A stretch of 64,000 nucleotides of DNA, taken from the NCBI RefSeq assembly GCF_005771675.1, contig NZ_VAJM01000002.1, forward strand, positions 372,001-436,000. Direction: 5' to 3'. Within the stretch, counting starts at the first letter, position 1; each line of letters begins with the position of its first letter. Position numbers and translations under genes: made by a program. The notes beneath the pieces were generated by a model. It had not been told where the DNA came from, did no database searches, and worked only from the letters and a program-made list of their open reading frames with translations. Source of the stretch: Hymenobacter jeollabukensis (GTDB taxonomy: Bacteria > Bacteroidota > Bacteroidia > Cytophagales > Hymenobacteraceae). Below are positions 36,710 through 44,052 of this stretch, in pieces.

Positions 36710-38353
36710 TTAAACTTTGCGGGCCGTGTTAATCACGTTCACGCCGTTGAAGCGCGTGGTGGCCGAGCCGTGCGACACGGCCGACACCTGGCTGGGCTGG
36801 CCCTTGCCGTCGAAAAACGAGCCGAACAGGCGGTAGTCCGACTGGTCGCAGATGGCCGCGCACGAGTTCCAGAACTCCTGGGTGTTGGCCTGGTAGGCCA
36901 CGTCCTCGATCTGCCCGGTGATTTTGCCCTTCTCGATGGCGTAAAACACCGTGCCGCCGAACTGGAAGTTGTAGCGCTGCTGGTCGATGCTGAACGAGCC
37001 GCGGCCGGCAATGTAGATGCCCTTGTCGACGCCCCGGATCATGTCGTCGACCGACATTTTCTGCGCGCCGGGCTTCAGGCTGATGTTGGCCATGCGCTGA
37101 AACTGCACGTCCTGCCACGACTGGGCGTAGCAGCAGCCGTCGGAGTGGTCCTGGCCCACGATGGCGGCCTGGTCGCGGATTTTCTGGTAGTCCACCAGCT
37201 GTCCGTCCCGAATGATGTCCCACTGGCCGGTCTTCACGCCCTCGTCGTCGTAGCCCACCGCGCCCAGCGAGCCGGGCTGGGTTTTGTCGGCCACGATGTT
37301 GACGATTTTCGAGCCGTAGGGCTTGTTCTGCTTTTTCCACTCCAGCGTGGCGAAGGAAGTGCCCGCGTAGTTGGCCTCGTAGCCGAGCACGCGGTCCAGC
37401 TCGGTGGCGTGGCCGATGCTTTCGTGGATGGTCAGGCCCAGGTGGTTGGGGTCGAGCACGAGGTCGTACTTGCCGGGCGTCACCGAAGTAGCCGTCAGCT
37501 TGGCTTTGGCCTGCTGGGCGGCCAGCTCGGCGTCTTCGAGGATGTCGTAGCTGTTCTTGTAGCCGATGAGGCCGGAACCGTTGGGCCCGGCAATCTTGTC
37601 GGCGGCTTTGGGCACTAGGTACTCGTAGCCCAGGCCCATCGGGGCGCTCAGGGCCTCGCGGGTGCGGAACTTGCCCGAGGCCCGGTCGATGGCCGTCACG
37701 CCGAAGGTCGGCCATATGCGGTGCACGTCCTGGTCGATGTAGCTGCCGTCGGTCGAGGCGAAGTACTTCTGCTCGTTGACCTGGAACAGGGCCGAGTTGA
37801 CGAAGTTGGCGCCGCCGTTCAGGGCTTTGGCGTTGGCGGCCAGCAGCAACTCTACTTTCTCTTTCACCGGCACCTCGAAGGCGTTCTGCTGAATGGGCGT
37901 CTTCCACGACACCTCGCCGTAGCCCTGCTGCGGGGCCAGTTTCACCGGCTCTTTCTGCACCTTGGCGTTGGCCTTGGCAATCTGCACGGCCGTCTGGGCG
38001 GCTTTGGCCAGTCCGGCTTCGGTCACCTGGTTGGTGGCCGCGAAGCCCCAGGTGCCGTTGGCAATGACGCGCACGCCCGCCCCGAAACTCTCGCCGTTGA
38101 CGATGTTCTGCACCTGCTTTTCGCGCGTAAACACGCTCTGGTTGAGGTAGCGACCGATACGCACGTCGGCGTAGGTGGCGCCGGCGGCTTTGGCCGCGTT
38201 CAGGGCCGCGTCGGCCAGGCGCTTGTTCAGGGCCGCATCGGCGGGGCGCAGCAGTTCGGCCACGTCCACCTCGGTGCCGCCGAAGCTGAGGCCCGGCAGG
38301 AACAGGGCGCCGGCGGCCAGGCCGGTTAGCCCGACAAAATCACGTCGTTTCAA
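36710..38353 (-). CDS. tldD: TldD-like metalloprotease with Tat-type signal, copy 2
   Basis: A 547-residue protein with TTG as likely start, giving the Tat-like N-terminus (M)KRRDFVGLTGLAAGALFLP that aligns with copy 1. The ATGs upstream would bury the signal. The zinc motif is H310-E-S-I-G-H315 (T-I-H-E-S-I-G-H-A-T-E-L-D-R). The blocks V-G-Y-D-D-E-G-V-K-T-G-Q-W-D and S-D-G-C-C-Y-A-Q-S-W are intact. It heads the second tldD-tldE pair. The upstream gap holds a pyrimidine-rich leader on the coding strand and the mcrBC terminator. Confidence 0.9.
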   Translation of the reverse strand: MKRRDFVGLTGLAAGALFLPGLSFGGTEVDVAELLRPADAALNKRLADAALNAAKAAGATYADVRIGRYLNQSVFTREKQVQNIVNGESFGAGVRVIANGTWGFAATNQVTEAGLAKAAQTAVQIAKANAKVQKEPVKLAPQQGYGEVSWKTPIQQNAFEVPVKEKVELLLAANAKALNGGANFVNSALFQVNEQKYFASTDGSYIDQDVHRIWPTFGVTAIDRASGKFRTREALSAPMGLGYEYLVPKAADKIAGPNGSGLIGYKNSYDILEDAELAAQQAKAKLTATSVTPGKYDLVLDPNHLGLTIHESIGHATELDRVLGYEANYAGTSFATLEWKKQNKPYGSKIVNIVADKTQPGSLGAVGYDDEGVKTGQWDIIRDGQLVDYQKIRDQAAIVGQDHSDGCCYAQSWQDVQFQRMANISLKPGAQKMSVDDMIRGVDKGIYIAGRGSFSIDQQRYNFQFGGTVFYAIEKGKITGQIEDVAYQANTQEFWNSCAAICDQSDYRLFGSFFDGKGQPSQVSAVSHGSATTRFNGVNVINTARKV

Positions 38354-38462
38354 GAGAATAGATGTTTGGTGAGTGAGAAGAGTTGAGTGAAGAAGTGCGG
38401 AAGTGACGCGGGCGCCCGGGCAGGGATGCACGGCCGGGCGGGCTACTTCCCGGAGAAATATA

Positions 38463-38503
38463 AAGCGGTGCCCGCGCATTGTGCTAATGCGCGGGCACCG
38501 CTT
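38463..38503 (-). terminator. Perfect 18-bp terminator hairpin
   Basis: AAGCGGTGCCCGCGCATT pairs exactly with 38486-38503, followed on the minus strand by TTTATATTT. It ends the mcrBC unit, 89 bases after the mcrC stop. Confidence 0.78.
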
Positions 38504-38591
38504 CGGGGCCGTCAACTTCGCAAAAACCGGGGCGACTATCGGTATCGGCTGCCTGGTTCAGCGCCCAGCACGCTGTCAATGTCGCAATGTG

Positions 38592-39623
38592 CTAGGCAAT
38601 AAGCTTCAGCAGATCAGCGGCAATGCCCGGCCAGGGCTGGTTCAGGTCCAGCGTGACGACGCGCACCGGAAAGCCGCCCAACGTGTAGCGCAAATCGGTT
38701 TCGTGGGTGGCGGCGGGGTAAAGCAGAATGCCTTCGAGCGGCACGGTGGTCTGCGCGGCCTGGTTTTGCAGGTAGGCGAAGAGCTGGTAGAGGTGGGGCG
38801 AGATGAGCCGCTGCCGGTCGTGGTGGGACTTGAAGGCAGCGTTGTAGTACTTGGTGTCGAGGATGATTTTGCGCTCGGCCGATTCCAGGGAGGTGTCGGT
38901 AATCATGCTGGGCAACAGGGCCAGGTCCTCAGTCCGCTCGGCTTTGGCCTGCCAGCTGATGGTTTCGCTCAGCACCCGGTAGCGGCGCTGCTCCAGCCGG
39001 TAGAAGTTGCGCACGAACCGCTCGAAGATGCCAGCCATCAGCCCCTCGTCGCGGCGGAAATCGTGGAAGCGGGTGCGGCCCTCGGCATCGGTATCGGGCA
39101 GGGCGGTGCGGTAAATCAGGCCGCAGACGTTGAGCAGAAAGCCCTCGGGCCCCGACAGGCGCAGGCGGCGCACGGCCCGCAGCTCGGCGCGCGTCAGCGG
39201 CGCGGGCTCGATATCCTCCGGGAAGCGGCTGCGCACGCGGCGCACTTCCTGGCGCAGGGCGGCGGGCAGGTGGCGGGTGCGGCCCAGCACGTCGAGGGTG
39301 CCGGCCAGCAGGCGGTTGAGCGGGGTGTTCGGGCCCAGCTCGTCATAGGCGCACACGGCGCGGCCCCGGCGCAGCAAGTCGCGGGTGATGGTGGGCGTGA
39401 GCAGCACGCGCCCGCGCAGCTCAGCCCGCTCCTCTTCGCGCTCGGCGTAGCCCAGCGGCAGCCCCTTCTGCAGCAGCCGGCGCGTGCCCACCAGCAGCAG
39501 CTGGGTCAGCAGCTCCAGCGGCCGGTGAAACTCCTGCTCGGCCACCTGCTGCCACTCGCCCGGCTCCGGCAGGCGGTTCCAGGCGTAGCAGAGCAGGTAA
39601 TAGAGGTTCTGTATCGGGACCAC
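38592..39623 (-). CDS. mcrC: McrC-like nuclease subunit
   Basis: A 343-residue McrC. The start MVPIQNLYYLLCYAWNRLPE is the typical family N-terminus. A helical middle (L-R-G-R-V-L-L-T-P-T-I-T-R-D-L, P-L-N-R-L-L-A-G-T-L) leads to the PD-(D/E)xK nuclease core near residues 230-260, with D-L-A-L-L-P-S-M-I-T-D-T-S and R-K-I-I-L-D-T-K-Y-Y (D and K of the active site). The end has H-L-Y-Q-L-F-A-Y-L-Q-N-Q. McrC cuts DNA at modified cytosines once activated by the GTPase McrB, encoded just upstream. The 118-bp gap between them contains ATCCGTG motifs common in intergenic DNA of this phylum. Confidence 0.92.
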   Translation of the reverse strand: MVPIQNLYYLLCYAWNRLPEPGEWQQVAEQEFHRPLELLTQLLLVGTRRLLQKGLPLGYAEREEERAELRGRVLLTPTITRDLLRRGRAVCAYDELGPNTPLNRLLAGTLDVLGRTRHLPAALRQEVRRVRSRFPEDIEPAPLTRAELRAVRRLRLSGPEGFLLNVCGLIYRTALPDTDAEGRTRFHDFRRDEGLMAGIFERFVRNFYRLEQRRYRVLSETISWQAKAERTEDLALLPSMITDTSLESAERKIILDTKYYNAAFKSHHDRQRLISPHLYQLFAYLQNQAAQTTVPLEGILLYPAATHETDLRYTLGGFPVRVVTLDLNQPWPGIAADLLKLIA

Positions 39624-39741
39624 GGATTATTGCGGATGCATCTGGATTTGGCTTGCGCCTTCCTCCGGTTCACGGATTTTGTGGACGATTATATTCGTTG
39701 CCTTTGCGCCCTCTGCAGGCTAAAAACTCCTGAACGATGCA

Positions 39742-41136
39742 CTAAGCACCAAGCAGCCGCTTCTTGTGCGCGGCCGCCTGCGTGGGTTGGTCAAACCAGT
39801 AGTCATCGAGCAGGGGCGCTATTTCCTGCTCCAGAATCAGGTTCAGCCACGCGGGTGCCTGAGCGGGGTGCGCGGGCGGCTGGCAGAAGTAGCTGTGACC
39901 GAGCTGGAAGTCGGGGCCCAGCTCCGGGTCGTCGGCAATGGCCTGGTTCAGCTCGCGCAGGCGCAGCAGCAGGCGGGCAATGACGACGTTGGGCACGCCC
40001 TGCCCGGCCAGCAGCCGGCGCAGCGGCTCGCCAAACTCCGGCTGCATGGGCACGAAGGCGAAGCGGCGGCGTAGGGCGTAGTCCAGCGGGGCCAGGCTGC
40101 GGTCGGCCGTGTTCATCGTGCCAATGAGGTAGAGGTTGTCGGGCACGAAGAAGCGCGGGGCCTCGGCCGGGGCGTAGGGCAGGCGCAGGGCGTGGGCGGG
40201 GCCGCGCTTGTCGGGCTCCAGCAGCACCAGCAATTCCCCAAAAATGCGGTTCAGGTGCCCCCGGTTGATTTCGTCGATGAGCAAGACGAAGGGCCGCTGC
40301 GGCTGCTCGGCGGCGCGGCGACACACGTCGGGCAGCACGCCGTCGGTGAGGCGGAAGCCGCCGTGGCCATCGGGCCGGAAGCCCTGCACGAAGTCCTCGT
40401 AGCTGTAGCTGGGGTGAAACTGCACCAGCTCGATGCGGCTTTCGTCGCGGGCCGCGAGCAGCAGCCAGGCCAGCCGCCGGGCCAGGAAGGTCTTACCCGT
40501 GCCCGGTGGACCCTGCAGAATCAGATTTTTCTTACGCTCCAGCCCCGCCAGCGCATCATCCAGTCGGGCTTCGTCGATAAACAGCTCCGCCAGCGCCTCA
40601 GCCTTAGTATAAGGGGCGGCGGGCGTAGTGAGGAGGTAATCCGGCGCCGGCTCGGCTATTTCGGCCTGCGCGGCCGGCTCCGGCTCAACGGCCAACGCCT
40701 GGGATTTTGAAGGTGCTACGGGCGCGGCGGCCTTCTTTCCGGTCTTCTTCCTGCGCGGCGCTTCTTCCGGCTCGTCGTCTTCGGCGCCGGTGTAGAGCTG
40801 CTGCATATCCTGCTGGGCGGCCACGTCGCCGTCGTGGGGCGAGCCGGCCAGCACCGGGCGCTTGGTCGTAACGGTGAAGCTCAGGCGCTCCAGCAGGCGG
40901 TTGGTGGGCGCCCCGGCGGGCAGGGGAAAGAGGGCGGCGGGCTGCTTGAGGGCCAGGCGCAGCGCCAGCTCGGCCACCGGGCGCGGCGGGTAGCGGCGGC
41001 CCTTGTACACCAGCTCGTACACCGTGCTCGGCGGCAGCTCCAGCCCGGCCCGGTCGATGTGGCGCAGGGCACGCAGCACATGGTCGCGGGTGAGGGCGGA
41101 GAGGTCGGACGGGGGCGCGGAGGGCGTGGTGGACAT
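39742..41136 (-). CDS. mcrB: McrB-like AAA+ GTPase with variant N-terminal domain
   Basis: A 464-residue protein starting MSTTPSAPPSDLSALTRDHV. Residues 15-100 (LRALRHIDRAGLELPPSTVY, K-G-R-R-Y-P-P-R-P-V-A-E-L-A, T-N-R-L-L-E-R-L-S-F) resemble the 'Y-P-P-K' head domain found at the N-termini of some modified-DNA restriction proteins, not the DUF3578 domain of E. coli McrB. A disordered charged linker (100-190) follows. The AAA+ core has L-I-L-Q-G-P-P-G-T-G-K-T (about 204-215), V-L-L-I-D-E-I-N-R-G-H (about 278) and the McrB signature G-T-M-N-T-A-D-R-S (about 335) used for GTP. The target modification cannot be read from sequence. Immediately upstream of mcrC. Confidence 0.9.
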   Translation of the reverse strand: MSTTPSAPPSDLSALTRDHVLRALRHIDRAGLELPPSTVYELVYKGRRYPPRPVAELALRLALKQPAALFPLPAGAPTNRLLERLSFTVTTKRPVLAGSPHDGDVAAQQDMQQLYTGAEDDEPEEAPRRKKTGKKAAAPVAPSKSQALAVEPEPAAQAEIAEPAPDYLLTTPAAPYTKAEALAELFIDEARLDDALAGLERKKNLILQGPPGTGKTFLARRLAWLLLAARDESRIELVQFHPSYSYEDFVQGFRPDGHGGFRLTDGVLPDVCRRAAEQPQRPFVLLIDEINRGHLNRIFGELLVLLEPDKRGPAHALRLPYAPAEAPRFFVPDNLYLIGTMNTADRSLAPLDYALRRRFAFVPMQPEFGEPLRRLLAGQGVPNVVIARLLLRLRELNQAIADDPELGPDFQLGHSYFCQPPAHPAQAPAWLNLILEQEIAPLLDDYWFDQPTQAAAHKKRLLGA

Positions 41137-41478
41137 GCGGCGGTAAGGTAGGAGCAAAACGCCAACGCCGCGCCGGAGGTTCGGTTGTAAGACGGTTCGG
41201 CGCCGGTCAGCCGGCCTAAAGCCGGCCGACCGGTTGCCGCCAGCACGATGCCCGGACCCAACGCAAAGGCGTGAACCACGCGGAAGGCCTGGGGGCGCAA
41301 AGACCCCCATCCATCCCATCTGCAAACCCCGGAGGCGCAGCAGCGGGCGTCCCGACGAATAGAGGCTCTGGGGTAGTCGGGGCGTCGCAGCCCGTAACGG
41401 CGGCCAGCCCCGGTAGCAGAGCTACCCGAGCTGCCAGGACCCGACGAGTACAGCGAAGCCACAACGGCAGAAGCCTCC
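41137..41478. other. Gap without an assignable gene
   Basis: Between mcrB and the tandem repeats. The minus frame from the repeats stays open to 41216 and a plus frame is open at 41271-41513, but neither has a signal, domain or family I recognise. GC is high throughout, which keeps frames open by chance. No terminator hairpin was noticed. Confidence 0.5.
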
Positions 41479-41730
41479 GGATACCTCCTTCACCGGTGAA
41501 GCGCGGCTCATAAGGCCTTCGGATACACCCTGCACCGGTGAAGGATAACCCCTGAGCCCGTCGGATACTATCTTCACCGGTGAAGGGTGACTCATGAGCC
41601 CTTCGGATGCCATCTTCACCGGTGAAGGATGCCCCCTGAGCACCTCGGATAGGTCCTGCACCGGTGCAGGGTGACTCATGAGCTCTTCGGATACACCCTT
41701 CACCGGTGCAGAACGCATCCGACGCCCGCA
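41479..41730. repeat. Six 42-bp tandem repeats with palindromic CACCGGTG core
   Basis: Units begin with GGAT at 41479, 41521, 41563, 41605, 41647 and 41689, a strict 42-bp period. Each contains CACCGGTG, usually inside CTTCACCGGTGAAG or GCACCGGTGC. Alternate units share CTCATGAG or CTCAGGG, giving an 84-bp higher order. As 42 is a multiple of three, two minus frames stay open: one (41422-41718) reads 14-residue repeats S-P-V-K..S-E-G-L, the other (41216-41731) F-T-G-E-x-x-I-R-R. There are no unique spacers, so it is not CRISPR. It abuts the stop codon of the sigma-54 activator gene. Confidence 0.85.
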
Positions 41731-41731
41731 A

Positions 41732-43837
41732 TCAGTCGGCGCGGTGCTCCCGCCGGATGCCCAGCTTTTTCATGCGCGCTTCCAGGGTCTTGGCGTTGAT
41801 GTCGAGGAGGGTGGCGGCGCCCTGGGGCCCGCTCACCCGGCCGCCGGTTTGCTGCAGGGCCGTCAGGATATGGTCGCGCTCCTGGTCGCGCAGGGTTTTG
41901 AGCGGCCCGCTGCCCGCCGCCACGGGCGCCGCCGCGGCCACCGGCGCGGCCGTGAAACCCGCGAATTCCAGAAACGGGCCGCTGCTGGCAATGACGGCGC
42001 GCTCCACCACGTGCTCCAGCTCGCGGATGTTGCCGGGCCAGGGGTAGCGCTGCAAGGCCTTCAGGTCGCGGGCGCGCAGGCCGCGCACGGGCTTGCCCAG
42101 CTTCTTGGTGAAGCGCTCCAGGAAGTGCCTTACCAGCGCCTCCACATCCTCGGGCCTCTCGCGCAAGGCCGGCAGGTGAATCGGGAACACATCGAGACGG
42201 TAGTAGAGGTCGGCGCGGAAGCGGCCGGCCGCTACTTCATCCTCCAGCACCCGGTTGGTGGCCGCGATGACGCGCACGTCGGTGCGGATGACGCGGCGCC
42301 CGCCGATGCGCTCAAACTCCTTTTCCTGCAGCACCCGCAGCAGCTTGGCCTGCAAGTCCAGCGGCAGCTCCCCGATTTCGTCCAGGAAGATGGTGCCCCC
42401 GTCGGCCAGCTCGAACTTGCCGATGCGCCTATCGTGCGCCCCGGTGAAGGCGCCCTTCTCGTGCCCGAACAGCTCCGACTCGATGAGCTGGGCCGGCAGG
42501 GCCGCGCAGTTGATCTTGATGAGCGCCCGCTCCTTGCGCGGCGAGAAGTTGTGCAAGGCCCGGGCCACCAGCTCCTTGCCGGTGCCCGTTTCGCCGGTGA
42601 TGAGCACGGTGGAATCCGTCGGGGCCACCTGTTCTACGCGCACGAATACCTGCTGCATCACCTGGCTGCCGCCCACGAAGTCGCCGAAGCGGGCTGCGGC
42701 GCTGGTGTTGATTTCGTCGATGAGGTAGGTCCGCTCGCGCTCCAGCTGGGTGCGTAGCGCGTCGATCTGCTCGAAGGCCGATACGTTCTGGATGGCCAGC
42801 CGAATCTGCGGCACCAGGCCCATGACGAGCTGCAGCATGTCCTCGTTGAAGGCGTAGGGCTGCACGCTGGCCAGAATCAGGGCCGTGGCGGGCTCGTCGC
42901 CGGTGCTGAGCGGGGCGTAGAGCACCGACTGCGTGCCGCGCTGCTCGCGGATGTAGCGCAGCAGGGCAAACCGCTCGGTCAGCTCCTGAAACGCCTCGCC
43001 CACGTACACGCTGGGCGTGGTAAACGTCTCGGCCACGTGCTGCAGACTGTCGCTGACCTCGGGCAGGTCGTCGTAGCGCGACTCGTCCAGCGGCGCGAAG
43101 CTGCCGTCGGGCTCCTTGTTGAACTCCACGAAGGCCCGCACCGACGAGCCGGGTCGGCGCGTGCGCACCCCGAAATAGTCGAAGGGCGCCACGTGGCTGA
43201 TTTCGGTGGCAATGGTGCGAAACAGCTCCCCGCGCTCCTTGATGCTGAGCAGGGCGTTGGTCAGGGCCAGCTGGGTGGTTTTTTCCTGCTCGCGACGGGC
43301 TATGTCCTCGAATGCCAGCGTGTTGGTCACGGCCACGGCCACCAGGCTGCCGATTTTCTCCAGCAGGTCGATGTCGGACTCGTTGAACTCCGGCTGCCGC
43401 CGCGACACCAACGACAGCGTGCCGATAAGCTGCCCGCCGGTGCGCAGCGGCACCACCACGAAGTAGCGCATGCCCCGGTCGCGCAGCAGGCACATGGGCT
43501 CGTAGTGCGGGTACTGCCGGATCAGCTCCTGCACGTCGTACTGCTGCAGGTGCTGCTGGCGCACGAACAGCTCCACCGGCGTGCCGCCGATGCGGCTGGA
43601 ACCGATTTTCTGGCTGCCGGGGGAGCCTTTTTCGGGCAACAGCAGCTCGCCCAGGTAGTCGCGCAGGAACACGCGGCGGTACTGCTGGTTGTCGTCGAGG
43701 GTGAGGATGGTAATGGCGTCGAAAGGGAAAATCAGGCGCAGCTTTTCCGTGACGGTGCGGAACAATACCTCCTTGCTCCGTGAGCTGGCAATAGCATCGT
43801 TGAGGTAGAGCAGCAGGGAGTCGTCTTGATCGGGCAT
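41732..43837 (-). CDS. Sigma-54 activator with two GAF domains
   Basis: A 701-residue regulator. GAF domain 1 is at about 20-175 (F-P-F-D-A-I-T-I-L, R-Y-F-V-V-V-P-L-R-T-G-G-Q-L-I-G-T-L-S-L). GAF 2 is at about 200-355 (A-P-F-D-Y-F-G-V-R, S-V-L-Y-A-P-L-S-T). A short coil follows, then the AAA+ domain with Walker A G-E-T-G-T-G-K-E (about 415), the sigma-54 loop G-A-F-T-G-A (about 462), G-G-T-I-F-L-D-E-I-G-E-L and R-x-D-L-Y-Y-R-L-D-V-F. The FIS-type helix-turn-helix lies at about 660-695 (A-A-T-L-L-D-I-N-A-K-T-L-E-A-R-M-K-K-L). It activates RNA polymerase with sigma-54 in response to a small ligand or redox signal sensed by the GAFs. It is divergent from the efflux operon, its likely target. Confidence 0.95.
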   Translation of the reverse strand: MPDQDDSLLLYLNDAIASSRSKEVLFRTVTEKLRLIFPFDAITILTLDDNQQYRRVFLRDYLGELLLPEKGSPGSQKIGSSRIGGTPVELFVRQQHLQQYDVQELIRQYPHYEPMCLLRDRGMRYFVVVPLRTGGQLIGTLSLVSRRQPEFNESDIDLLEKIGSLVAVAVTNTLAFEDIARREQEKTTQLALTNALLSIKERGELFRTIATEISHVAPFDYFGVRTRRPGSSVRAFVEFNKEPDGSFAPLDESRYDDLPEVSDSLQHVAETFTTPSVYVGEAFQELTERFALLRYIREQRGTQSVLYAPLSTGDEPATALILASVQPYAFNEDMLQLVMGLVPQIRLAIQNVSAFEQIDALRTQLERERTYLIDEINTSAAARFGDFVGGSQVMQQVFVRVEQVAPTDSTVLITGETGTGKELVARALHNFSPRKERALIKINCAALPAQLIESELFGHEKGAFTGAHDRRIGKFELADGGTIFLDEIGELPLDLQAKLLRVLQEKEFERIGGRRVIRTDVRVIAATNRVLEDEVAAGRFRADLYYRLDVFPIHLPALRERPEDVEALVRHFLERFTKKLGKPVRGLRARDLKALQRYPWPGNIRELEHVVERAVIASSGPFLEFAGFTAAPVAAAAPVAAGSGPLKTLRDQERDHILTALQQTGGRVSGPQGAATLLDINAKTLEARMKKLGIRREHRAD

Positions 43838-44004
43838 GACTGTTTTTCCTGAAATGTGAGGACTAATAAACGAGGAATTTCTGATATGTAAGGAAAATAC
43901 TAAGAGGGTAAAGGTGGGGTTACGAGGAGGTGATTAAAAAATAAACGGCCTTTTCAGGGTGTTTAAGTCAGTTTTGGAAGAAATTTTTAATCCGCGCAAC
44001 TCCC

Positions 44005-44019
44005 TGGCACAAGCTTGGG
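44005..44019 (+). promoter_or_regulatory. Likely sigma-54 promoter of efflux operon
   Basis: TGGCACAAGCTTGGG matches TGGCAC-N5-TTGC at the -24 element exactly and keeps the key -12 G at the right spacing, but the following C is G. It lies 33 bp before the tolC-like start and opposite a sigma-54 activator gene. Confidence 0.5.
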
Positions 44020-44052
44020 TAATAGCGGAGCGACCTTCATCAGTCATCCGCT

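Noticed and set aside
36729-37907. Minus-strand ORF out of frame inside tldD copy 2
   Set aside because: Arg/Gly/Pro-rich frame shadow; the true frame has HESIGH.
41479-41730. CRISPR array
   Set aside because: Units are contiguous at 42 bp with no unique spacers and no cas genes nearby.
41216-41731. Minus ORFs of 171 and 98 codons in the 42-bp repeat region
   Set aside because: Both frames stay open because the period is a multiple of three; no signal, start context or similarity decides between them, so neither is listed as a gene.
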